NCBI RefSeq assembly: GCF_000385215.1
Contig: NZ_ARQK01000053.1
Span: 23,720 to 87,719 of the forward strand
From: Thioalkalivibrio thiocyanoxidans ARh2
GTDB taxonomy: Bacteria; Pseudomonadota; Gammaproteobacteria; Ectothiorhodospirales; Ectothiorhodospiraceae
Reading direction: 5' to 3'
DNA: 64,000 nt
Shown: piece by piece, positions 49,814 through 59,018 of the stretch
Position numbering within the stretch: the first letter of the stretch is position 1
Layout of the letters: each line of letters opens with the position of its first letter
Program-made: the position numbers and the translations under genes
The notes under the pieces: generated by a model
Told to the model about the DNA's origin: nothing
The model's input: only the letters and a program-made list of their open reading frames with translations
Database searches by the model: none

Positions 49814-51151
49814 ATGGCGGTTATGGATGCGTCGGCGAGGCGCAATATCTTCGTGGTCGGTCTGGACGACTTTCATCTGGCCCAGCTTCGGACCTTGCCC
49901 GGGGCGGAGGGCTATGCCTTCCATGCGCTTTTCACGCGCGAGGAGGTCAAGCCCTGCGCCCGGTTTCCGGTGCGCCGGATACTCATCGAGGGTCGCGAAC
50001 GGCTGGCGCAGTTTCCCGGCACGGTGGATGCCGTGGTCGGGTTCTGGGACTTCCCGGTCAGCACCATCCTGCCCCTCCTGCGCCTGGCCAGGGACCTGCC
50101 GGGGCCGACCCTGGAAAGCGTGCTGAAATGCGAGCACAAGTACTGGAGCCGGCTGGAACAGGCCCGCGTGGTGCCCGAAAACATCCCGGCCTTCTGCGCG
50201 GTCAACCCGTTTGCCGACGATCCGCTGCGCGAGGTCACCCTGGATTTTCCGTTCTGGATCAAACCGGTGAAGTCGGTGCTCTCCTATCTCGGCTTTCGCA
50301 TCGGCGATGCGGATGACTTCCGGCGTGCCATGCAGCGGATCCGCCGGGAGATCGATCGCTTCGGCGAACCCTTCAACCATGTGCTGGGGCACGCGACGTT
50401 GCCTCCGGAGGTAGCCGGAATCGACGGCAACCACTGCATTGTCGAGGCCCTGATATCGGAGGGGCGTCAGTGCACCCTGGAGGGGTATGCCTGGCAGGGC
50501 GAGGTGCGGATCTATGGTGCGGTCGACTCGCTGCGCGAGGGTGCGGCCGGCTCGTCGTTCTCGCGCTACCAGTATCCGTCGACCTTGCCGGAGGGCGTGC
50601 AGGCGCGCATGGGCGAGATCGCGGACCGCGTGATCCGCCAGGTGGGCTATGACTGCGCCCCGTTCAACATGGAGTTCTACTGGGACGAGGCCACGGACCG
50701 GATCTGGCTGCTGGAGATCAATACCCGGATCTCCAAGTCCCACGCCCCGCTGTTCCGGATGGTCGATGGCTGCTACCACCACCAGGTGATGATCGACCTC
50801 GGACTGGGCCGCGAGCCCGCCATGCCGCATCGCCAGGGGGAATTCGCGTGTGCGGCCAAGTTCATGGTTCGGCGGCATCAGGACGCGCGGGTCGTGCGGG
50901 TTCCGACGGCATCCGAGATTGCGGCCGTCGAGGCCGAGTTCCCAGGACTGGTCATTCAGATCGAGGTCGAGGAGGGCATGCTGCTGTCGGAGCTGTGCTA
51001 TCAGGACAGCTATTCCTACGAGGTGGCGACACTGTTTCTGGGGGCTGCGAACCACACCGACCTGGAACGAACCTACGCGCGCGTAATGGAGCGTCTGCCC
51101 ATGGCATTCGAGCCCGTCACGCCCCGCCGTCAGGAGAACGTGCCGACGTGA
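49814..51151 (+). CDS. ATP-grasp domain protein
   Basis: A 445-aa protein with an N-terminal Rossmann-like pre-ATP-grasp region (residues 8-110) and an ATP-grasp fold. FPFWIKPVKSVLSYLGF supplies the ATP-binding Lys, CIVEALISEGRQCTLEGY follows, and FNMEFYWDE with LLEINTRISKSH gives the Mg-binding Asp, Glu and Asn. Such enzymes join an amine to an acyl-phosphate, often making peptides. GGGGGAAGCG precedes the ATG. Its stop overlaps the start of the CocE-type hydrolase (GTGA), so the two act together. Substrate unknown. Confidence 0.82.
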   Translation: MAVMDASARRNIFVVGLDDFHLAQLRTLPGAEGYAFHALFTREEVKPCARFPVRRILIEGRERLAQFPGTVDAVVGFWDFPVSTILPLLRLARDLPGPTLESVLKCEHKYWSRLEQARVVPENIPAFCAVNPFADDPLREVTLDFPFWIKPVKSVLSYLGFRIGDADDFRRAMQRIRREIDRFGEPFNHVLGHATLPPEVAGIDGNHCIVEALISEGRQCTLEGYAWQGEVRIYGAVDSLREGAAGSSFSRYQYPSTLPEGVQARMGEIADRVIRQVGYDCAPFNMEFYWDEATDRIWLLEINTRISKSHAPLFRMVDGCYHHQVMIDLGLGREPAMPHRQGEFACAAKFMVRRHQDARVVRVPTASEIAAVEAEFPGLVIQIEVEEGMLLSELCYQDSYSYEVATLFLGAANHTDLERTYARVMERLPMAFEPVTPRRQENVPT

Positions 51152-53172
51152 GAACAGTCACCGACCTTCCCTGCCCCGTGGCAGTCGAGGAATACATCCC
51201 GATCCCGCTGCCCGACGGTACGCAGCTGGCCGCCCGACTGTGGCGCCCCGAGGGCGCCGAACAGCGGCCCGTCCCCGCAATCCTGGAATACATCCCGTAC
51301 CGCCGGCGCGACTCTACCCGCCTGCGCGACGACGCGATCCACCACTACTTCGCCGGTCACGGCTACGCCTGTCTGCGGGTGGACCTGCGCGGATCGGGCG
51401 ACTCCGAGGGGGTACTGGAGGACGAATACCTGCAGCAGGAGCTCGACGACGGCGTGGAGGTCCTGCGCTGGATGGGCGAGCAGCCCTGGTGCAATGGCAG
51501 CGTCGGCATGATCGGCATCTCCTGGGGCGGCTTCAACGGCCTGCAGATCGCGGCATTGCAACCGCCGGAGCTGAAGGCGGTGGTCAGCGTCTGTTCCACC
51601 GATGACCGCTACGCCGACGATGTCCACCACATGGGTGGCTGCCTGCTGGGCGACAATCTGTCCTGGGCCTCGACCATGTTCGCCTACAACTCCCTGCCCC
51701 CCGATCCGGAGATCGTGGGCGAGCGCTGGCGCGAGATGTGGTTCCAGCGGCTGGAGGGCAGCGGGCTGTGGCTGGAGAAGTGGCTGCGCCACCAGCGCCG
51801 CGACGACTACTGGAAGCACGGCTCGATCTGCGAGGACTGGTCCGCCGTGCAGACCCCGGTGATGGCCGTCAGCGGCTGGGCCGACGGTTACTCCAACGCG
51901 GTGTTCCGCCTGCTGGCCGGGCTGCAGGTGCCGCGCCAGGGGCTGGTCGGGCCGTGGAGCCACAAGTACCCGCACCAGGGCGTGCCCGGCCCGGCGATCG
52001 GCTTTCTGCAGGAGTGCCTGCGCTGGTGGGATCACTGGCTGAAGGGAGCCGACAACGGGATCATGGACGAGCCGATGCTGCGCGCCTGGATGCAGGACAG
52101 CATGCCACCCACCACACATTACCCGGAGCGGCCCGGGCGCTGGATCGGGGAACCGGAATGGCCGTCGCCACATATGGAGGAGCAGGCCCTTCCCCTGGCC
52201 TGGCCAGGACGCCTGGCCGGCGCCGAGGAGTCGGTCCCGGAGCGGGAGATGTCGCTGCAGTCGCCGCTCAGCGTCGGGCTGTTCGCCGGCAAGTGGTGCT
52301 CGTATGCCGCGACACCCGACCTGCCGCACGACCAGCGCGAGGAGGACGGCGGCGCGCTGGTGTTCACCAGTGCGCCGCTCGACGCGCCACTGGAGATCCT
52401 CGGCGCGGCCTGCGTGGAACTGCGGCTGCGCGTGAACCGCCCGGTGGCGATGGTCGCGGTGCGCCTGTCGGATGTCGCCGAGGACGACAAGGCGACCCGG
52501 GTCACCTACGGCCTGCTGAATCTCACCCACCGCGACAGCTCGGAGGACCCGCAGCCGCTGGAGCCGGGGCGGCACTACGACGTGCGCGTGAAGCTGAACG
52601 ACGTGGCGCAGACCTTTCCCGCCGGGCACCGTCTGCGCCTGTCGGTCTCCACGTCGTATTTCCCGCTCGCCTGGCCGCCGCCGGAGCCGGTGTGCCTGCA
52701 TATCACCACCGGCGCGAGCCGGCTGTGCCTGCCGCGCCGGCCACCGCGGGAGGAGGACGCGGGCATCCGCTTCGACGAGGCCGAGGGCAGCCCGCCGTCC
52801 ACCGCCAGCAACCAGCTGACCACGCCGCGCCACACCTGGCGGGTAATCCGCGACCTGGAGGAAGACCGCTCCACGCTGGAGGTGATCAACGACAGCGGTA
52901 CAGTGCACCTGGAGGCGCTGGACCTGGGGATGCAGCGCCGCACGCTGGAGTGGTACAGCTACCTGGGCGACGACTTCAACTCCGCGCGCGGGGAAACCCT
53001 CTGGGAACGCGGTTTCCGCCGCGGCGACTGGGAGGTTAGAACGGTCACCCGCACGCTCCTCACCTCGACCCCAACCGAGTTCGAGATCCATGCCCAGCTG
53101 GATGCGTACGAGGGCGAACGCCGGGTCTTTGCCCGCAACTGGGATCTACAGATACCCCGCGATCTCGTCTGA
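51148..53172 (+). CDS. CocE/NonD-family (X-Pro dipeptidyl-peptidase-like) hydrolase
   Basis: A 674-aa cytoplasmic hydrolase with an alpha/beta domain (residues 15-330), nucleophile Ser in GISWGGFNG, an oxyanion-type segment RVDLRGSGDSEG, the Asp in SGWADGYSNA and His in GPWSHKYPHQG. A C-terminal jelly-roll domain follows (LEILGAACVELRL; FPAGHRLRLSVSTSYFP). Relatives cleave ester or amide bonds such as cocaine or X-Pro peptides. GTG at 51148 with CAGGAGA upstream overlaps the ATP-grasp stop. It may hydrolyse the ATP-grasp product; this is inference. Confidence 0.85.
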   Translation: MRTVTDLPCPVAVEEYIPIPLPDGTQLAARLWRPEGAEQRPVPAILEYIPYRRRDSTRLRDDAIHHYFAGHGYACLRVDLRGSGDSEGVLEDEYLQQELDDGVEVLRWMGEQPWCNGSVGMIGISWGGFNGLQIAALQPPELKAVVSVCSTDDRYADDVHHMGGCLLGDNLSWASTMFAYNSLPPDPEIVGERWREMWFQRLEGSGLWLEKWLRHQRRDDYWKHGSICEDWSAVQTPVMAVSGWADGYSNAVFRLLAGLQVPRQGLVGPWSHKYPHQGVPGPAIGFLQECLRWWDHWLKGADNGIMDEPMLRAWMQDSMPPTTHYPERPGRWIGEPEWPSPHMEEQALPLAWPGRLAGAEESVPEREMSLQSPLSVGLFAGKWCSYAATPDLPHDQREEDGGALVFTSAPLDAPLEILGAACVELRLRVNRPVAMVAVRLSDVAEDDKATRVTYGLLNLTHRDSSEDPQPLEPGRHYDVRVKLNDVAQTFPAGHRLRLSVSTSYFPLAWPPPEPVCLHITTGASRLCLPRRPPREEDAGIRFDEAEGSPPSTASNQLTTPRHTWRVIRDLEEDRSTLEVINDSGTVHLEALDLGMQRRTLEWYSYLGDDFNSARGETLWERGFRRGDWEVRTVTRTLLTSTPTEFEIHAQLDAYEGERRVFARNWDLQIPRDLV

Positions 53173-53330
53173 GGCAGGCGCAGGACTGGCCCGTTCCGGG
53201 CTGGTTCCTGCGTTATGCTGCCCCTGCAGAGACCGGTGCCCGCGCTAAGCGCGCGCGCAAGCAAGACACCCGGGACGCCCTGCGCAGGCCGAGCGTGTAC
53301 CCGGACAATCCCAGGACGAGAGAGACCGAT

Positions 53331-54326
53331 ATGCGGGTTACCCTGTTCAGTGTCCAGCAGCATGATCGCGAATACCTGGAACCGGCGCTGGTGGCCGCCG
53401 GGATGGTGCCGGTGATGTACGCCGAGCGCCTGACCGCTGAGACGGTGCATCTGGCCCGGGGCGCGGACGCGGTCTGCGTGTTCACCAACGACGACCTGCA
53501 CCGCCGCGTGATCGACGGGCTGGCGGACCAGGGGATTCATGTGGTCGCGCTGCGCTGTTCCGGGTACGACAACCTGGATGTGGCGCGGGCCCGCGAACGC
53601 GGCGTGCGCGTGGGGCGGGTTCCAGCCTACTCCCCGAACGCGATCGCGGAGCATGCCGTCGCCCTCTTGATGACCCTGAACCGCCGGGTGCACCGGGCCT
53701 GGGAGCGGACCCGGCGCGGCGATTTTCGCCTCGACCACCTGACGGGCTTCGATCTCGTCGGACGGACCGTGGGCATCGTCGGCACCGGACGGATCGGACA
53801 GGCCTTCGCCCGGATCATGCTCGGCTTCGGCTGTCGCGTGATTGCGCATGACCCGTACCCGAACGCGGAGCTGCAGGCCGCGGGGGTGGAGTATCTGGGC
53901 CTGGATACGCTGCTGGCCGAGTCCTCGGTGGTCAGCCTGAGCTGCCCGATGACGCCCGAGAACCGGCACATGATCAATGCCGATACCCTGGCGCGGATGC
54001 CGCGCGGGGCCTTTCTGATCAACACCGCGCGCGGGGCGCTGGTGGATACCAATGCCGCCGAGGTCGCGCTGGACTCGGGTCAGCTGGGGGGACTCGCGCT
54101 GGATGTCTACGAGGCCGAGGCGGGACTGTTCTTCCACGACTGGTCGCTGTCCGGCCTGCCGGACCGGCGCCTGGCGCGACTGATGCAGCGCGACGACGTG
54201 CTGGTCACCGGCCACCAGGCCTTCCTGACCCGCGAGGCCCTGGCCAACATCGCCGACACCACCGTCGCCAACCTGACCACCCTGCACCAGGACCCGGACG
54301 CGCAACCCGAGGGCCGCGTCGTCTGA
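53331..54326 (+). CDS. D-isomer-specific 2-hydroxyacid dehydrogenase (D-lactate type)
   Basis: A 331-aa NAD-dependent dehydrogenase of the LdhA-like group. The cofactor loop is VGIVGTGRIGQAFA, catalytic Arg is in INTARGALVD, Glu in LDVYEAEAGLF, and the His in VTGHQAFLTREAL. It would interconvert pyruvate and D-lactate or a related pair. It follows the CocE gene by 158 bases on the same strand and might be expressed separately. The start ATG at 53331 begins MRVTLFSVQQHD; the binding site is weak. Confidence 0.9.
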   Translation: MRVTLFSVQQHDREYLEPALVAAGMVPVMYAERLTAETVHLARGADAVCVFTNDDLHRRVIDGLADQGIHVVALRCSGYDNLDVARARERGVRVGRVPAYSPNAIAEHAVALLMTLNRRVHRAWERTRRGDFRLDHLTGFDLVGRTVGIVGTGRIGQAFARIMLGFGCRVIAHDPYPNAELQAAGVEYLGLDTLLAESSVVSLSCPMTPENRHMINADTLARMPRGAFLINTARGALVDTNAAEVALDSGQLGGLALDVYEAEAGLFFHDWSLSGLPDRRLARLMQRDDVLVTGHQAFLTREALANIADTTVANLTTLHQDPDAQPEGRVV

Positions 54327-54378
54327 TTCGACTTCCCCGGGAAGTGCGAACCCCGAGGAAGTCGAGTTCCATGCCTTT

Positions 54379-55338
54379 CTAGAACAAGGCGCTCTCGGCC
54401 TCCTGATAGGCGATATTCGCGTTGCGTGGCGCCAGGTCGTCGAAGTCGGCCAGGTCCTGCCACGGCGAAGCATCGAAGGCTCCGATGGCCGATTGCATGT
54501 CGGTGCCCATGTCCGCCGCCTCAATCATGTGGTCCCACAGCGCGCGCAGGTAGTCGTGGGTCGGGTGGTCGAAGGTCGACAGTGCGCCCGGCTCCCCGTG
54601 GCCCGGGATGAATTTCGCATCCGCGTATTCATCCTGCAGGAGTTCGTAGGCCTCCAGCCAGCCCTCCATGCTGCCGTCGGGCAGGATGGCCAGCAGGCGC
54701 CCCCCATAGAGCACGTCCCCGGCAAATACAATGTTGTCGGGCTCGACCACCGCGATCAGACTGCCGTGGGTGTGGGCGCTACCCACATGGCGAACGTCCA
54801 GGGTGACACCGCCCAGATCCAGTTCCTCGCGATCCTCGACCATCACGTTCGGTGGTTCGGGGTGCTCGGTGGAGCCTTCCGGCCGATCCAGCGCGTTCTC
54901 GAGCTGCATGGCGAACATCGAGGCGTTGCCCTGCATGCGATCGACGGCCTCGGGCGCGGCCAGGATGTCGGCGCCGGCCTCGCGAAAGACGTCATTGCCC
55001 ATGAAGCGGTGCGGCTGCGAGTTGGTGTTGATCACGTAGCGCACCGGCTTGTCGGTCGTCGCGCGGATATGCTCCAGCATCTCTTTGGCCATCTCCGGGG
55101 TATGGCCGGAATCGATCACGGCCACGGCGTCTTCGCCGACCACGTAACCCAGGTTCATGCGAAAGCCCTGGTTTTCGGTGTCCGGCCCGCCGTATGGCCC
55201 GACCCACGCATGGGCATGGTCCGAGACCGCGTCGGGTTCCGGCAGGATGGGCGCCTCCTTGGCCGCGAGCAGCGGGCTTAGAGCCAAAGCCGCAAGGGCC
55301 AGAACGAGCTGGGCCCTGTTTTGCGTGTTCTTCAGCAT
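54379..55338 (-). CDS. Secreted metallo-beta-lactamase-fold protein with altered metal site
   Basis: A 319-aa protein with a signal peptide (residues 1-26, cleavage near LLAAKEA). The fold resembles the quinoprotein-relay/SoxH-like branch: YVVGEDAVAVIDSGHTPEM, then GSAHTHGSLIAVV, VFAGDVLYGGR and FIPGHGEPG. The first metal motif, normally HxHxDH, reads N106-S-Q108-P-H110-R111, so metal binding must differ or be lost. AGGAGTTCGTGAC precedes the ATG. It lies 11 bases after chrA and is probably part of the chr operon. Enzymatic role unknown. Confidence 0.8.
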   Translation of the reverse strand: MLKNTQNRAQLVLALAALALSPLLAAKEAPILPEPDAVSDHAHAWVGPYGGPDTENQGFRMNLGYVVGEDAVAVIDSGHTPEMAKEMLEHIRATTDKPVRYVINTNSQPHRFMGNDVFREAGADILAAPEAVDRMQGNASMFAMQLENALDRPEGSTEHPEPPNVMVEDREELDLGGVTLDVRHVGSAHTHGSLIAVVEPDNIVFAGDVLYGGRLLAILPDGSMEGWLEAYELLQDEYADAKFIPGHGEPGALSTFDHPTHDYLRALWDHMIEAADMGTDMQSAIGAFDASPWQDLADFDDLAPRNANIAYQEAESALF

Positions 55339-55349
55339 GTCACGAACTC

Positions 55350-56702
55350 CTAGAACAGAAGCTGATACCCCGCACCGAGGCCGGCACAGACAGCGATCAG
55401 CGGGATGATGCCGACCCGGAAGCGGGCCAGGGCGATGAAGGCGGCGATGCCCAGCAGGGCCGAGAACCATTCGAAGGCACCTTCGAATCCGTCCGGCCAC
55501 AGCACGTGCCAGGTGAAGAACACCGCCAGGTTGGTGATGACGCCGACGACGGCGGCGGTGATGCCTGTCAGCGGCCCGGTAAAGTGCAGGTCCCCGCGGG
55601 TGCGCTCGACCAGCGGTGCGCCGACCAGGATAAACAGGAACGACGGCAGGAAGGTGAAGAAGGTCGCGACCAGTGCCCCCAGCAGGGCGGCCAGCACAAT
55701 CTGGTCCGGCCCGAGAAAGGCCTGCGTCCAGCCGCCGATGAATCCGACGAACGTGACCACCATGATCAGCGGCCCGGGCGTGGACTCGCCCAGGGCCAGG
55801 CCGTCGATCATCTGCGTCGGGCTCAGCCAGCCATAGGTCTCGACCCCGCCCTGGTACACATAGGGCAGTACCGCATACGCCCCGCCAAAGGTGACCAGTG
55901 CGGTCTGGGTGAAGAACTGGCCCATGCGGGTCAGCGTGGCATCCCAGCCGAACACGGCTAGCAGGGCCCCGAACACGACGGCCCACAGGCCCAGGCCAAC
56001 CACCAGAAAGCGCGTTACCCGTGCCCAGCGAAACTGCATCCAGGGCGCCGGTGGGGTATCGTCGTCCACCACCGCCGGGCCACGGGACTGGGCACTGCCG
56101 GTGCCGTGCGATTCGCCACTCTGGAAGCGCTCCGGCCAGACACGACTGCCCAGCCAGCCGAGAATGCCCGCCGTGATGATGATGTACGGAAACGGGATGT
56201 TGAGCGCGAATATCGCCAGAAAGGCCGCGATGGCCATCAGCCACAGCAGGCCGTTGTTGAGCACCCGCCCGCCGATGCGCCAGCCGGCATAGACGATGAT
56301 CGCAACCACCGCCGGCTTGATGCCGTAGAACACGGCCTCCACCGCAGGGACGTCGCCAAAGACCAGATACGCCCAGGAAAGGCCGATCATCAGGAACAGT
56401 GACGGCAGGATGAACAGCAGCCCCGCCATCAGGCCGCCGAAGGTGCCGTGCAGCAGCCAGCCGAGATAGGTCGCCAGCTGCTGGGCCTCGGGCCCTGGCA
56501 GCACCATGGTGTAGTTCAGCGCATGCAGGAAGCGTTTCTCGGAGACCCAGCGACGCCGTTCCACCAGCTCGTCGTGCATCATGCCGATCTGCCCGGCGGC
56601 GCCACCGAAACTGATGAAGCCGAGTTTCAGCCAGTAGCGAAAGGCCTCGGCTCGAGTGGGCGGGTCGGGTCGTTGTGTTGTCGCCTGCTCGGGATCAGTC
56701 AT
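55350..56702 (-). CDS. chrA: Chromate efflux transporter ChrA
   Basis: A 450-aa CHR-family membrane protein of the long, two-domain type. The first half has FRYWLKLGFISFGGAAGQIGMMHDE-type CHR signature features (SFGGAAGQIG; VLPGPEAQQLATYLGW), and the second half repeats them (TFGGAYAVLPYV; ESTPGPLIMVVTFVGF). About ten membrane segments are visible. ChrA expels chromate and gives resistance. It overlaps chrB by four bases. Confidence 0.93.
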   Translation of the reverse strand: MTDPEQATTQRPDPPTRAEAFRYWLKLGFISFGGAAGQIGMMHDELVERRRWVSEKRFLHALNYTMVLPGPEAQQLATYLGWLLHGTFGGLMAGLLFILPSLFLMIGLSWAYLVFGDVPAVEAVFYGIKPAVVAIIVYAGWRIGGRVLNNGLLWLMAIAAFLAIFALNIPFPYIIITAGILGWLGSRVWPERFQSGESHGTGSAQSRGPAVVDDDTPPAPWMQFRWARVTRFLVVGLGLWAVVFGALLAVFGWDATLTRMGQFFTQTALVTFGGAYAVLPYVYQGGVETYGWLSPTQMIDGLALGESTPGPLIMVVTFVGFIGGWTQAFLGPDQIVLAALLGALVATFFTFLPSFLFILVGAPLVERTRGDLHFTGPLTGITAAVVGVITNLAVFFTWHVLWPDGFEGAFEWFSALLGIAAFIALARFRVGIIPLIAVCAGLGAGYQLLF

Positions 56703-57670
56703 CTGGAGGCCCCTCCGGATTGTTGTTCATAGGCCTGGCGGAGGTCGTGCAGCACCGGGGTCACGCGGGCCAGCAGGTCATCGTCGTCCGCGCATTGCTG
56801 TTTGGCCCCGGTCAGGATGCTCTCGAAGCCCGGCGCTTCGGGGATGGGGCGGCCGCCGACATCCAGGAAGTGCACCATCTCGGCCAGGCCGGCGAGGCCA
56901 CTGTCGCGCTCCAGGCCGAAGGCAGCCAGCAGCACCTCGAAGGTGACGCGGTCGCCAACGTGGGTGAAGGCGGCCCCGTCGAAGTCGAAGCCCAGGGCCT
57001 CGCCCGGGCACTCCGCTGGCGTGTCGAGCCAGACAAAACGCGCCTGGGGGTCGATGAATTCGCGAATCAGCCAGGCACTGGCGACCCGGTCGACCCACAT
57101 GGCCGCGCGCGTCGCCCACAACCGGCCCCGGTAGTCCGCCGGATCCAGGCGGGGGATGCCGGTTTCGGGTGCGGGTGAGGGTTCGTCCGGCGAGAGCATT
57201 GCCTGAGCCGCGGATTCGAGCCGGGCCAGCTGGGCTTCCAGGGGTCCGCGTCCGGGTCCCGGAAAGTAGTCGGTGCGGCGCAGTTGCTCCGCCTCGCGAT
57301 GGATCTGGCGCAGGCGCTTGAGCAGCTCGGCCTCGCCGAGTCCGGGCAGCTGGCCCAGGAGGGTCTCGGCGCTGGTCTGCAGCGTGCGGTACTCGGCCTC
57401 GCGGTCGAACAGGCCGCGGTAATGCGCCTGTTCCTCGGCGCTGGCGGCTACCGGCAGGTGGTAGGCCTGGTTGCCCGCCGCGCGTGCGGATTCCGCCAGT
57501 TCCAGCAGGGCGTTGCGCAGATCGGAGCGGTTGGGCAGGAGGTAGACGCCGTCGCGCAGCGTGGCGGCGCCCAGGGCCTTCAGCGCGCGCCAGAGCCGGA
57601 CCCGGGTCGAGTCCTGACCGCCCTGAAAGGCGAGAATGAGCAATTGCCAGTCGGTATCTGCAGAATCCAT
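56699..57670 (-). CDS. chrB: Chromate resistance protein ChrB
   Basis: A 323-aa protein with the ChrB N-terminal region (residues 1-150: RVRLWRALKALGAATLRDGVYLLP split here by domain, coiled middle) and a C-terminal ChrB domain (WATRAAMWVDRVASAWLIREF; FDFDGAAFTHVGDRVTFE). ChrB acts as a chromate-responsive regulator of chrBA in other bacteria. It is first in the operon; its ATG lies directly beside a promoter with an inverted repeat, so the mRNA may be leaderless. Confidence 0.9.
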   Translation of the reverse strand: MDSADTDWQLLILAFQGGQDSTRVRLWRALKALGAATLRDGVYLLPNRSDLRNALLELAESARAAGNQAYHLPVAASAEEQAHYRGLFDREAEYRTLQTSAETLLGQLPGLGEAELLKRLRQIHREAEQLRRTDYFPGPGRGPLEAQLARLESAAQAMLSPDEPSPAPETGIPRLDPADYRGRLWATRAAMWVDRVASAWLIREFIDPQARFVWLDTPAECPGEALGFDFDGAAFTHVGDRVTFEVLLAAFGLERDSGLAGLAEMVHFLDVGGRPIPEAPGFESILTGAKQQCADDDDLLARVTPVLHDLRQAYEQQSGGASR

Positions 57671-57671
57671 G

Positions 57672-57706
57672 TTACAGGTATATCATCAGTGTAATGCCCG
57701 TGACAA
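57672..57706 (-). promoter_or_regulatory. chrB promoter with TTACA/TGTAA operator
   Basis: On the minus strand TTGTCA (57706-57701) and TATACC, 18 bases apart, look like -35 and -10 boxes. The inverted repeat TTACA-N13-TGTAA (57672-57694) covers the -10 region. The ATG of chrB starts two bases beyond it, leaving no room for a ribosome binding site. ChrB itself or a chromate regulator may bind here. Confidence 0.6.
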
Positions 57707-57724
57707 AGATCAGTCTGCGGGCAC

Positions 57725-57757
57725 AAAAAAGGCCCGACACCTTGCGGGGCCGGGCCT
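57725..57757 (-). terminator. Terminator of fbp
   Basis: On the minus strand GGCCCG pairs with CGGGCC around a short GC-rich loop and is followed by six T. It lies about 30 bases beyond the fbp stop and before the chr promoter. Confidence 0.85.
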
Positions 57758-57785
57758 ATAGAAAGGCGCTACAAAGGCCTGGCGA

Positions 57786-58799
57786 TCAGCCCTCGTTGTG
57801 GTAGCCGGTGATGCGCTCCACTTCGTTCTTCGCACCGAGCACCACCGGCACGCGCTGGTGGATGCCCTCGGGGCTGATGTCCATGATGCGCTCGCGGCCG
57901 GTGGTAGCGGCGCCGCCGGCCTGTTCGACAATGAAGCTCATCGGGTTGGCCTCGTACATCAGGCGCAGCTTGCCGGTCGTGCCCTTGGCCTTCATCTTCG
58001 TGTCCATCGGGTACATGAACACCCCGCCGCGGCACAGGATGCGGTGCACCTCGGCGACCATGGAGGCGACCCAGCGCATGTTGAAGTCCTTGCCGCGCGG
58101 GCCTTCCTTGCCGGCCAGGCACTCGTCGATGTAGCGCTTGATCGGCGCTTCCCAGAAGCGGCTGTTGGACATGTTGATCGCGAACTCCTGGGTGTCCTCC
58201 GGGATGTTCACGCTGTCCTTGGTCAGCAGGAATTCACCGAAGTCCTTGTCCAGCGTGAACATCTTCACGCCCTGGCCGGTGGCCATCACCATCATGGTGG
58301 ACGGGCCGTACAGGCAGTAGCCGGCGGCGACCTGCTTGGTACCCGGCTGCAGGAAGTCCTCGGTCTTGGGATCGGTCACACCCTCGGGGGCCTTCAGGAT
58401 CGAGAAGATCGTGCCGACGGAGACGTTCACATCGATGTTGGAGGAGCCGTCCAGCGGGTCGAACAGGACCAGGTAATGACCGCGCGGCGCACCGGCCGGC
58501 ATCTCGCAGATCTCGTCCATCTCCTCGGAGGCCAGGCCGGCGGCGTGGCCGTTGTGGCTCAGGCTCTCGATGAACACCTCGTTGGTGATGATGTCGAGCT
58601 TCTTCTGCGTCTCGCCCTGCACGTTCTCGGAACCCGCGGAACCGAGCACGCCGACCAGATCGCCCTTGTCGACGAGGTTGGAGATCTTCTTGCATGCCAC
58701 GGAGATGTCGTTCAGCAGACCGGTGAATTCTCCGGTCGCGCCCTGGATGCCGCGCTGGGTTTCGATGATGCAGTTGGTCAGAGTGGTACCGATATGCAT
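57786..58799 (-). CDS. fbp: Class I fructose-1,6-bisphosphatase
   Basis: A 337-aa enzyme removing the 1-phosphate of fructose-1,6-bisphosphate in gluconeogenesis and the Calvin-Benson cycle. The metal motif is [18 protein letters not shown], and the substrate site NMSNSRFW and GGVFMYP segments are present. Start at 58799 ([11 protein letters not shown]). It diverges from the phosphofructokinase gene, the enzyme of the opposite reaction. Confidence 0.96.
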   Translation of the reverse strand: MHIGTTLTNCIIETQRGIQGATGEFTGLLNDISVACKKISNLVDKGDLVGVLGSAGSENVQGETQKKLDIITNEVFIESLSHNGHAAGLASEEMDEICEMPAGAPRGHYLVLFDPLDGSSNIDVNVSVGTIFSILKAPEGVTDPKTEDFLQPGTKQVAAGYCLYGPSTMMVMATGQGVKMFTLDKDFGEFLLTKDSVNIPEDTQEFAINMSNSRFWEAPIKRYIDECLAGKEGPRGKDFNMRWVASMVAEVHRILCRGGVFMYPMDTKMKAKGTTGKLRLMYEANPMSFIVEQAGGAATTGRERIMDISPEGIHQRVPVVLGAKNEVERITGYHNEG

Positions 58800-59018
58800 G
58801 ATGCAATCCTGATGCTGTTGTGAATCGGGCGACACGGCGCGAAATAGGGCACAGCAGCCCCGTCGCGGGGCGAACGGCCCCGGCGCGCCGGGTGTCAAAG
58901 GCGGCATAGTGTAGCAAAAGCACCCGGAGGGGCCGATCCACAGTACTGATCGTGGCGTGACCGGCCTGGCACTGTGTTTGCTCGGTATCCGGGAACCAAC
59001 AGGAAATGGAGGATTCGC

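Noticed and set aside
51130..53091. Minus-strand open frame of 653 codons
   Set aside because: Antisense to the CocE-type hydrolase; no domain recognised and it is His/Gln/Arg-rich shadow sequence.
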